Shown piece after piece: positions 1 to 7,500 of a DNA stretch of 13,197 nucleotides. The first letter of the stretch is position 1, and every line of letters starts with the position of its first letter. The translations under genes were made by a program, and so were the position numbers. The DNA is from an uncultured Collinsella sp. (GTDB lineage: Bacteria; Actinomycetota; Coriobacteriia; Coriobacteriales; Coriobacteriaceae): the NCBI GenBank assembly GCA_900549215.1, contig URNJ01000039.1, positions 1 through 13,197 on the forward strand, given 5' to 3'. The notes below the pieces were generated by a model. That model had not been told where the DNA came from, made no database searches, and was given only the letters and a program-made list of their open reading frames with translations.

Positions 1-6
1 GCTCAT
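1..6 (-). CDS. 5' end of the next gene in the ABC exporter operon (partial, two codons)
   Basis: On the minus strand the permease stop TAG is followed at once by ATGAGC, which runs off the window edge. Three-gene operons of ATPase, permease and second permease are common for ABC-2 exporters, so this may start a second permease. Only Met-Ser is visible, so the product cannot be identified. The ATG could also be chance if the permease is frameshifted here. Confidence 0.35.
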
Positions 7-1005
7 CTATTCTCCGCCAGCCGCCATCGCCGGCTCGCCGTAGAGGCCGGCGAACAGGGCGCACGTGGTAGCAAAGCCCGTGAGGATGCCGGACTTGGAC
101 GCCTTGCCGCCCTTAACGGGAAGCGTGCCCACAAAGAGTCCCAGGCCCGTGGCGGCAAGCGCGGAAGCGGCGCCGCCCACCAGACACAGCCCCTCGCGCC
201 CGCCAAAGTCGACGCCCACGACCAGGCGCACGTAGCCGATTGCGATCGCCATCGAGGCGAAGGAAACCAGCCACGAGCCGACAAAGATGCCGGCCAGCGA
301 CGCCGTCTTGGAAAGGCTGCCCACGCAGCGACGCGCGCCAAGGCCCGACAGATTGGGCTGCAGATCGACGACGCTCAAGGCGGCAAACTCGGCAGACATC
401 ATCGCGACCAGGCCAAAGAGCGCGTAATAGTAGATGACCGTGCCATCGGGTGTGGTGCGTGTCAGGCTTACGCGGCGGGTCCCGCCCTCGAGCGACAGGG
501 CGCGCGCAACCGCCTCCGGGTCGGCGAGCGCCGCCGGGTTGTCCTGGGCAATCTGGCGCATGAGCCCGGCATTTTGTGTATACGAGCTCGCTACCGTCTC
601 CAGAATGCTGCGGTCGGTGAGCACCGTACTCGCACGTGAGCTGTCGTAACTCGATAGCAGCGTGAGTTTGGGCGTGCCTGCATCGTCGACCGTATAGATG
701 CCCGCGACTTCTCCGGCCTTGAGCGCACGGTTCGCGGCGGCTGCGTCGTCACACTCGTGGATCTCGAGCAGCTGGTCGTCGCCTTCCTTGGCAAGCGACG
801 TCGCCACGTCCTTAAAGGTCGAAGCGTCCCAGGCCTCGTCCGTCACGACGGCAACCGGCACCGGATCAATCTTGCCGTCGGAACTCAGATTCGCAAACAT
901 AAACATGAACATCGTGGAAAGCACGACGGGAAAGACCGCGCCCCAGACCCACGTGCTCGGCCGACGCAGCAGCGTCTTGACCGTAATGATAATGGTGTTG
1001 AACAT
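7..1005 (-). CDS. ABC-2 type transporter permease, probably missing its last membrane helix
   Basis: This is the membrane subunit that would pair with the adjacent ATPase to export a substrate that cannot be named from sequence. The 332-residue product has one N-terminal membrane segment (about residues 18-40), then a soluble extracytoplasmic region of about 150 residues. At least four hydrophobic segments follow, at about 192-212, 236-260, 275-297 and 305-322. This is the ABC2_membrane_3 layout. That family usually has six helices and 370-400 residues, whereas this protein ends at AMAAGGE right after the fifth helix. A C-terminal frameshift or truncation is therefore likely, though the window edge prevents a check. 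The start follows the ATPase stop by 9 bp, and a G-rich stretch overlapping that stop can serve as ribosome binding site, so the two are co-transcribed. Family call is good; substrate unknown. Confidence 0.85.
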   Translation of the reverse strand: MFNTIIITVKTLLRRPSTWVWGAVFPVVLSTMFMFMFANLSSDGKIDPVPVAVVTDEAWDASTFKDVATSLAKEGDDQLLEIHECDDAAAANRALKAGEVAGIYTVDDAGTPKLTLLSSYDSSRASTVLTDRSILETVASSYTQNAGLMRQIAQDNPAALADPEAVARALSLEGGTRRVSLTRTTPDGTVIYYYALFGLVAMMSAEFAALSVVDLQPNLSGLGARRCVGSLSKTASLAGIFVGSWLVSFASMAIAIGYVRLVVGVDFGGREGLCLVGGAASALAATGLGLFVGTLPVKGGKASKSGILTGFATTCALFAGLYGEPAMAAGGE

Positions 1006-1014
1006 AGCTGCCCC

Positions 1015-1953
1015 CTAGTCGCGCAGCTCGCGGCCGGTGATCTCGAGGAACACGTCGTTGAGGGTCGGCGGCTCGCTCCACACGCGGCCGAGCGCCACAT
1101 CGGCGGCGCGCAGCGTGTCGAGGATGTCGACCAAATTGTGCGGGCTCGCTTCGCAGGTGCAGACGAGCTCGCCGCCGGACAACTCAACCGAAAGCACGTG
1201 CTCGAGGGCGCGCAGCCGCTCGACCGTGGCGGTCTCTACGGCGCTGACCTCGACAGTCACGCGCTCGCCCATTTGAATCATGCGTTTGAGCTCGTCATTG
1301 GTGCCCTGCGCCAGCACACGTCCGCCGTCCATGATCATGATGCGGCTGCAAATCTGCTCGACTTCCTCCATGTAATGGCTGGTATACACCACCGTGGCGC
1401 CCTCGTCGCGCAGGCGGCAGATGCCCTCCAGGATGGCGTTGCGGCTCTGCGGGTCGACCGCCACCGTGGGCTCGTCAAAGAAGATGAGCTCGGGCTTGTG
1501 CGCGATACCGCAGGCGATGTTGAGGCGACGCGCCAGGCCGCCCGAGAGCTTGCCGGGGCGAAACTTGGTAAAGTCGCCCAGCCCGACAAAGTCGATCGCC
1601 TCGTCCACCAGCGCGCGGCGGCGCTTGCGGTCGTTGACGTAAAGGCTGCAGAAATAGTCGATGTTCTCGCGCACCGTAAGCTCGTCAAACACCGCCACCT
1701 GCTGCGGCACCACACCGATGCGGCGCTTGAGGTCGTAGCGGGCGGGCGTCATGGGCTCGCCGAACAGCTCGATGGTGCCTTTGTCGTAGGCGAGCAGCTG
1801 CAGAATGCAGTTGATGGACGTGGTCTTGCCCGAGCCGTTGGGGCCCAGCAGGCCAAAGATCTCGCCGGGGGCGATGCTCAGGCTAAAGTGGTCGAGCGCG
1901 ATAAGGTCGTCGTAGCGCTTGACGAGGTTTTCGACGTGGACGATGTCTGTCAT
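1015..1953 (-). CDS. ABC transporter ATP-binding protein (ABC-2 exporter, DrrA/CcmA-like)
   Basis: This cytoplasmic ATPase energises the permease encoded just downstream. The 312-residue protein has the full nucleotide-binding set: Walker A GPNGSGKT (38-45), Q-loop Gln at 84/85, signature LSGG (136-139), Walker B LIFFDE (156-161) and the H-loop His193 in TSH. The EPTVAVDP stretch and the roughly 100-residue C-terminal extension after the nucleotide-binding domain are typical of drug, bacteriocin and lipid exporters of the DrrA/CcmA type. I chose the ATG at 1953 because MTDIVHVENLVKRY is the usual N-terminus for the family and AGAAGG lies about 8 nt upstream. The open frame extends 22 codons further up to 2019, but that stretch is arginine-rich and unlike the family. 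It is transcribed divergently from a two-component system that probably controls it. The substrate cannot be deduced. Confidence 0.93.
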   Translation of the reverse strand: MTDIVHVENLVKRYDDLIALDHFSLSIAPGEIFGLLGPNGSGKTTSINCILQLLAYDKGTIELFGEPMTPARYDLKRRIGVVPQQVAVFDELTVRENIDYFCSLYVNDRKRRRALVDEAIDFVGLGDFTKFRPGKLSGGLARRLNIACGIAHKPELIFFDEPTVAVDPQSRNAILEGICRLRDEGATVVYTSHYMEEVEQICSRIMIMDGGRVLAQGTNDELKRMIQMGERVTVEVSAVETATVERLRALEHVLSVELSGGELVCTCEASPHNLVDILDTLRAADVALGRVWSEPPTLNDVFLEITGRELRD

Positions 1954-2138
1954 GAGGCGGCCCTTCTGTTGATTGCGGCCCGGTACGATTGCATCATCGC
2001 AGGAGCGAGCGGCGCGCACCAGTGAGCTTTGTCACGAGTGCGGAGCTTGGCCGTGCGGCCTGCCGACGTCCCCGCTTTGCCGCGTGGGAGGAATGTCACG
2101 GTTGCGCAGGCGGTCCCTCCACCACGCGCGGCTTCGCG

Positions 2139-2150
2139 TACAATACCCGT
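2139..2150 (+). promoter_or_regulatory. Candidate -10 box of a leaderless promoter for the sensor kinase
   Basis: TACAAT lies at 2139-2144, only six bases before the ATG at 2151, and no Shine-Dalgarno sequence is visible in that gap. A transcript from this box would begin at or next to the start codon, giving a leaderless mRNA of the kind common in actinobacteria. No good -35 hexamer is seen 16-18 bp upstream. I see nothing else convincing in the 197-bp divergent gap. Confidence 0.4.
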
Positions 2151-3303
2151 ATGAACAGGCTTTTCGACAAATCGATCGTGCTGGCGTGCTGTATTGCGGC
2201 CGCCATGGGTCTTGCTGTGGACGCTCGCCTGGTCGCGGCGTTTTGCCTTGGCGTTATTGCCACCTGGTGCGCGGCTGGCGGGGGCCGTACGGGAAACCCG
2301 CGCCCGCCGTGTGAGCGAGGCCGCGAGCTACGCCTGCATCATCGCGGCTGTCTTCGTGCCGCCGTTTGTGCCGTTTGCGCCTCTCGCTCTCTATGACATC
2401 GCGCGACGCGTTCGCCGTGAACGAATCTGGCCCGCGCTGGCGATTGGCGCCGTGTTTGTCTGCGCGCTTGTCGCGGACCTTCGTGGTGGCGTGCTCACCA
2501 CCCGAACGCTGCTGTTAACCGCCATCCTTTCGGTTGCCGCCACCTTGCTATCGCTACGCACCGCCCAGTTGGAGCGCGAGCAGCGGCGCATGCGCCGCAC
2601 CCGCGACGAGCTGCAGGAACGAGCCCTCGCGCTCGAGGCGCGCAACCGCGATCTTGCCGATCGCCAGGACTACGAAGTCGAGCTCGCGACGCTCGCCGAA
2701 CGCGCCCGCATCGCGCGCGAGATCCACGATAACGTCGGGCACCAGCTCACGCGCGCCTCACTGCAGGCCGAAGCCCTACGCGTGGTCCACGCCGACGAGC
2801 CTGGCGTCGCCGCCGATTTCGCCGACGTTAAACGCACGGTTGACGAGGCGCTCCAGCTTGTGCGCACCAGCGTCCACGCGCTCAACGACAACGCCGTCGA
2901 CCTTTCCGTGCAGCTCGAACGCATTGTCGAAGGCACACGCTCGGACGGCGGCCCGCAGATTGAGCTTGAAGTTATGGCCGAACATGCGCCCGCAAACGTC
3001 GCCAACTGCTTTGCAGCGGTCCTGCGCGAAGCGCTCTCCAATACCATGCGCCACGCTTGCGCCCAGACCGTCACCGTACGGTGCATGGAGCATCCGTCGT
3101 TTTACCAGCTCATTGTTACCGACGATGGCGTGGGTGAGGTCCAAGCAAGCGGCCGCGGCACCGCAGAGGGCATGGGGCTCGCCTCCATGCGCGAGCGCAT
3201 CGAGGCGCTTGGCGGCACCTTCCCCGCCGGCCCGCGTGCCGGCGCCGGCGGCTGGCGTGTGTTTGCCACCGTTCCCAAACAGCAAGGAGATGAGGGCCGA
3301 TGA
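2151..3303 (+). pseudogene. Two-component sensor histidine kinase (HisKA_3 type), frameshifted near the N-terminus
   Basis: This is a membrane sensor kinase that should phosphorylate the regulator encoded next. From the ATG at 2151, MNRLFDKSIVLACCIAAAMG begins two good hydrophobic segments, but that frame turns non-membrane after codon 43. The kinase continues in the +1 frame, open from 2194 to 3303. Joining the frames at the run of five G (2280-2284) gives a 383-residue protein. The joined protein has about five membrane helices, little extracellular sequence, and an Arg/Glu-rich coiled coil. It has the HisKA_3 box REIHDNVGHQLT with phospho-acceptor His192 (codon 2725-2727), an N-box REALSNTMRHA near 296, and an ATP-binding DDGVGE/GMGLASMRERIEALGG region from 324. 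If the shift is real, translation from the ATG at 2194 would lack the first two helices. The stop overlaps the regulator start (ATGA). Family certain; the break is inferred. Confidence 0.85.
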
Positions 3304-3921
3304 GGCTCATCGTTGTCGACGACGACCGCTTGGTGGTCGATTCGCTCAAGATTATCTTGGGCGCCCAGCCGCAGATCGAAGTGGTGGGCACCGGTGCCAA
3401 CGGCAACGATGCGGTGGCGCTCTACGCCGAGCACGCACCCGATATTGCGCTGCTCGACATCCAGACGCGACGGCCTTTCGGCCGCGCGCGAGATCCTTGA
3501 GCACGACCCTGCGGCGCGCGTGGTGTTTCTGACGACGTTCTCGGATGACGAGTACATTGTGTCGGCGCTCAAGCTGGGCGCCCGCGGCTACCTGATCAAG
3601 ACCGATGTCGCTGCCATTCCGTCGGCGTTGGCGCAGGTCATGGACGGCAAACGCGTGCTCGAGGGCAAGGCGATCGAGGACATCGATTTTGACGGAACGG
3701 ACGTCGAGGCGGGCACGCCCCGCCGGCCCGCAGCCTTCGCCAGCCTGACCGACCGCGAGTTCGAAGTCGCCGAACTCATCGCCCGCGGCCTCGACAACAA
3801 AGAGATCGCCGCCACCGCCTACATGGGCGAAGGCACCGTGCGCAACCACATCAGCTCAATCCTGGCAAAGATGGGCCTGCGCAACCGCACGCAGATCGCT
3901 ATCGCCTACCTGCGAGGGTAG
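3300..3921 (+). pseudogene. NarL/LuxR-family response regulator, broken by a small internal deletion
   Basis: This is the DNA-binding partner of the upstream kinase and probably controls the divergent exporter. The first frame (3300-3500) encodes a receiver start, MRLIVVDDDRLVVDSLKIIL, with acidic-pocket residues Asp7/Asp8 and phospho-acceptor Asp53 in LLDIQ, then stops after 66 codons. The rest continues from about 3469 in another frame: DGLSAAREILEHDP, the FLTTFSDDEYI segment, the conserved receiver Lys in LIKTD, and a complete LuxR helix-turn-helix from SLTDREFEVAELIARGLDNKEIA to the stop at 3921. The family has about five residues (MPGxD) between DIQ and GL. Here only seven bases (ACGCGAC) lie there, a net loss of 8 nt, and restoring them gives a normal 209 residues. 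The start overlaps the kinase stop in ATGA, implying translational coupling. As read, only a truncated receiver would be made. Confidence 0.9.
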
Positions 3922-3981
3922 TTGCCCGAAGACCGACCGTTCCGGCATAGCAAAATGGCTGCTACCGATTTAAGGCCATTT

Positions 3982-4135
3982 CAAAACTATGCCGGTTTAC
4001 GGGGCCAAACTCAGGACCCCCATCCATACCCGCGTTTTCTGCAAAATGACGGCTCGTCTACCTGCGGTTTTATTTTCACGAATATCGGCATGGTTGGAGA
4101 CTCGTAACTCAGCCCCGTAAACCGGCATAGTTTTG
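3982..4135. repeat. Long hairpin repeat, arm type A, copy 1
   Basis: Two perfect 24-nt inverted arms, 3982-4005 and 4112-4135, begin CAAAACTATGCCGG and end CCGGCATAGTTTTG. Inside is a weaker second stem (CCATCCATACC with GGCATGGTTGG) and the core TCTACCTGCGGTTTT shared with the other three repeats. The central hairpin is the most decayed of the four copies. Similarity to the second type-A copy extends outside the arms (GGCTGCTAC upstream, TTCG downstream). It begins 60 bp after the response-regulator stop, and 3922-3981 holds nothing else I recognise. A terminator, a structured RNA or a non-autonomous mobile element are all possible. Confidence 0.85.
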
Positions 4136-4183
4136 TTCGGGCGGCCCTGGACGAGTGCCTCCGCCAGCCTCGCGGGACCAAAA

Positions 4184-4214
4184 TGATCCGTTTTCCTCCG
4201 TCCCCAAGGGATCA
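4184..4214. repeat. TGATCC...GGGATCA short inverted-repeat module, copy 1
   Basis: TGATCC (4184-4189) and GGGATCA (4208-4214) flank a pyrimidine-rich stretch containing CCTCCGTCCCC, preceded by AAAA. The module recurs at 10971 and 11209, each time 14-28 bp before a long hairpin repeat. Read on the minus strand it is a small hairpin followed by TTTT, so a weak terminator is one possibility. Confidence 0.7.
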
Positions 4215-4227
4215 GCCGGAACCGCTC

Positions 4228-4389
4228 GCCACGAAATCGGCCCATCTACTACGTTTGACGCGATACCCATGACCATACCTTCGTTTTGAACAAAACCACA
4301 GGCGTTCTACCTGCGGTTTTGTCTTCGCGTTTTTTTTGGCATGGTTGGGGGTAAGGGGCTAAACGTAGTAGATGGGCCGGTTTCGTGGC
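4228..4389. repeat. Long hairpin repeat, arm type B, copy 1
   Basis: Outer arms of 29 nt (4228-4256 and 4361-4389) pair with a single exception that would be a G-U wobble in RNA. They contain GCCACGAAAT and CATCTACTACGTTT. The interior repeats the type-A plan: an inner stem (ACCATACC with GGCATGGT), then a central hairpin CAAAACCACAGG (4291-4302) / CCTGCGGTTTTG (4310-4321) followed by a T-rich tract with eight T. The centre resembles an intrinsic terminator read on the plus strand. Arm sequence differs from type A while the core is shared. Confidence 0.87.
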
Positions 4390-4400
4390 GCCCCCGGCAC

Positions 4401-4443
4401 ACAAAAGTGCCGCCACGGAGGAGGGAGATGCCTCCGTGGCGGC
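4401..4443 (-). terminator. Second hairpin downstream of the surface-protein gene
   Basis: A perfect 13-bp stem pairs GCCGCCACGGAGG (4409-4421) with CCTCCGTGGCGGC (4431-4443) around a 9-nt loop. On the minus strand the stem is followed by ACTTTTGTG, so it can act as an intrinsic terminator about 75 nt beyond the surface-protein stop, backing up the nearer hairpin. Confidence 0.7.
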
Positions 4444-4481
4444 TGGGGGTAGGAGTAGGTCGGAATTTAGCCCTGCCGGCC

Positions 4482-4505
4482 GCCCGGGGCCTTTTGGCCC
4501 CGGGC
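4482..4505 (-). terminator. GC-rich hairpin terminator of the surface-protein gene
   Basis: A perfect 10-bp stem GCCCGGGGCC / GGCCCCGGGC with a four-base loop starts 13 bp after the stop codon. No long T-run follows on the minus strand, so it would be a tract-less GC hairpin of the kind described in actinobacteria. The hydrogenase operon ends with a hairpin of the same style. Confidence 0.7.
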
Positions 4506-4518
4506 GCTGTCGACGTGC

Positions 4519-7500
4519 CTAGCGCTTACGGATACCCCAGACTAGGGCTCCGACGCCGGCCATGGCGATGACAAATGCCATAAGCAGAGCGGCAGCCTGT
4601 TGGTCACCCGTGGTGGGCAGGAAACCCTTGACCGTCTTGACGATGTTCGTCACGGTCTTGGGCGTGCCGGGGTCGGGCGTCGGCACGGGCGTCTCGGGCT
4701 TCTTGTACGTGTTGTTGAACACGATACCCTCGACGCTCTTGTCGCCCTTGGTAAAGGCAACGTTCGCCTTGAGGTTGCCCTCGCCGTCGTCGACCACGTT
4801 AACGGTCGCGGTAAAGACGGACTTGTCGTAGGTCATACCGGCCTCGTCACCCTTGACCTCGCTGACGGTGTAGACGTACGTACCGGGCTCGTCGTACTCG
4901 AGCTTGTCGAAGTTGATCTTGCCGTCGGCATCGTTGGTAACCGTAGACTCGATGTCCTCGCCAACGAGCTTAAAGCTAAACTCGTCCTTCTTGAGCTCGC
5001 GTCCCTCGAGCACCTTAATGGCGCCGATGGAGACCTGCGTGGGCATGGCGTGATACTTGTTGGTAAAGCCAGCCGACTCGGTGGTTCCCTCGAGCTTGTG
5101 CGTCGCGGCCAGCGTACCGTCGCCGTTGTCGGAGACGGTGGTCACGACGGTGTAGGTCGTGCCGTCATAGGTGACACCCTTGTACAGGCTAAGCGCGTTC
5201 GGGCGAGCCTCGCGCAGCGTGTACGTGTGCGTACCGGGCGCCTCGTAGTGGATCGGGCTCAGCGTAACGTTGCCGTTGGCGTCGTTGGTGCCGCTGGCGA
5301 CAACCACGCCGTCCTCGAGCAGTTCAAACGTGAACTCGCCGGTTGCAAGGTCACGTCCGGTCAGACGCTTAACCGTCTTGACCTGATCGGTCACGGAAGA
5401 GTCGGTGGGCGCCACGACGTAGGTGTTGGTGAACGTGAAGTCCGCACCGTCGTCGCCGTTGCGCACGACACTCAGATGTCCGGCGCCGTCGTCAGTCACG
5501 GTGTAGGAAACCTTGCGCGTGGCGTTGGGGTCGTTGGTCACGCCAGGGACGCTACCGGACTCGGTCACCGTATAGGTAAAGGTGTGCGAGCGCGGAGCGG
5601 TGGGGGCTGCGGGCCCGGACTCGTCGGCGTTGGCGTCAGCGTCGGCCTCTTCAGCCTCGGTCTCGTCAGCCTCGTCGGCCTCGGCCTCGTCAGCTTCGTC
5701 CGCCTCGGCCTTATCGGTCGCATCGTCCGTCACGCCCAGAGCGCGGTTGAGGTCCTCGAGCGTAAAGTGGATCTTGCCAAAGCCCACGTTGCCAGCCGCG
5801 TCGTTGGTTGCGGTCGTGCGCTCGGGCATCGGGGCACCAGCCTCGTCGGCGGTCACGGTAAAGGTGAACTTGCCCGTGATGTCAGCCGGGGTCAGGCCCT
5901 CGGCAGCTTGGAGCTTCTTAGTGCCGGTGAGCGCGGCATCGACGGCTTCGGCGCCGTAGACGTTCTCGAACAAGGGCTCGACGCCGCCGTAGTCGACCGT
6001 TGCCGTCAGGGTACCGTCACCGTTGTCGACGACGATAACCTTAAAGCCAAAGCTCCACGTTGTAGCGGAAACGCCATTCGGCAGCCCGAATAAATCTTCG
6101 TAGGCCGTGTAGTTAATGGTCCAGGCAAGCTTGCCGTCCTTATCGGTACGATAAGCAAGCCCAGCAGCCTCAAGATTAGCAAGCATCTTGGTGTCGTAGT
6201 GCAGCGTATCAAAGCTCACGTGCCCGCCGATATTGGGCTTGAGGTTTTCGTATGCCACAAGCTCACCCTGATAGGCGATGCCGAACCAGAACTCGCCGTC
6301 GGCCATCGGGCGGCCGGTCAGAGTCTTGGTGGCAACGACCTGAGCAGCGGTGCCACCAGGCGTGTTGGTCGTAGCGCTGTAACTGTTGTGGAACGGCACC
6401 AGGGCTTTCTCGACCTTGTTCTCGCCACTCTTGTGGACCGTCTCATGCGTGCCCTCGGGACCACCGGAAACGGTCGTCGTAGCAGTGAGCGTACCGGCGG
6501 TGTCGTCGGCGATGGCGATCGTCACCGTGCGTACGGCGTCATCGTAGGTGTAACCGGGCTGGCCGTCGTTCTTTTCGGCCACGGTGTACTTGAAGGTCTT
6601 GCCGGCGTCAGCCTGCGTAAATTTAACCTCATGACCAGCCAGAATGTCGATCAGTCCGACCGTTGCCTCTGCCGTCGCAGGGGACTTGAAGTTGTTGGCT
6701 CCGGGCAGCAGGCCAAGCGCGTTGGCCGAGGCCTCGTCGGCAGGCGTCACGGTAAACGTGAACTGGCCCTCGGTCATGGGGCGGCCGTCCAGATACTTGC
6801 TGAGCCACAGACCGCCGGCCGCGGTGTAGTTAAGCTCAGTGCGGTACGTGTTGGTAAAGCGTCCGTTTTCCTTCTTGGTGACATTGGCGGTCAGCTTGCC
6901 CTCGCCGTCCTCGGTCACGGTTACTTCGGCGGTCGCGACGTGGGAGTCATACGTCATGCCGACCGTATTACCCGCGTTCTCGCGGATCTCGTACTTGTAG
7001 GTTCCGGCAGCCGTGTAGCGAATCTTGCCGAACTTGATGGCGGCAATGCCGTCCTTCGCATCGTGCTTGCTCACGGTTACGGTTGCAGGATCGGGTAGCG
7101 GAGCGCCATCGGGGGCGGTAATGGTAAAGCCGAACTCGTCCCCATCCGTCCACTCGCGACCGTCGATGGCCTTGCTCAGGTCAAAGTCGAGGTCTGCATC
7201 GGTCGGGGTCACGCTGTAAGTGTTCTTGAAGGTTGCGGTCTTGGCGTCCTTCAGGACATGCTCGGCCTTGAGGGTGCCGTCGCCGTTGTCCGTGATGGTG
7301 GTCTCGATGGTGTACTCGGCGTCACTGTAGGTGATGCCCTTGCTGGTGGTTCCGCCGTTGGCCTCGCGCAGCGTGTAGGTGTGCTTGCCGGCCTTGTCGT
7401 ACTTCACGGCGCCCATCGTGATCTTGCCCTCGGCGTCGTTCTTGCCGGTGGCGACGACCTTGTCGCCCTCGACGAGCTCGAAGGAGAACTCGCTGTCCAT

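Noticed and set aside
1954..2019. Upstream extension of the ATPase start to 2019
   Set aside because: The 22 extra residues do not resemble the family N-terminus, and a Shine-Dalgarno sits before the ATG at 1953.
757..2025. Plus-strand open frame of 422 codons opposite the ABC genes
   Set aside because: It lies antisense to clear Walker A, LSGG and Walker B motifs and shows no recognisable domain of its own.
2022..2035. GTGA-N6-TCAC palindrome in the divergent promoter gap, resembling a CRP half-site pair
   Set aside because: Arms of four bases are easily found by chance, and there is no second copy or aligned promoter.
3922..4107. Short plus-strand open frame in the gap after the response regulator
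   Set aside because: It runs through the arms of the first long hairpin repeat, has no ribosome binding site and no protein-like pattern.
3922..4518. Possible CRISPR array or insertion sequence in the repeat-rich gap
   Set aside because: There are no regularly spaced short direct repeats with unique spacers, no transposase frame, and no target-site duplication I could define around the hairpins.
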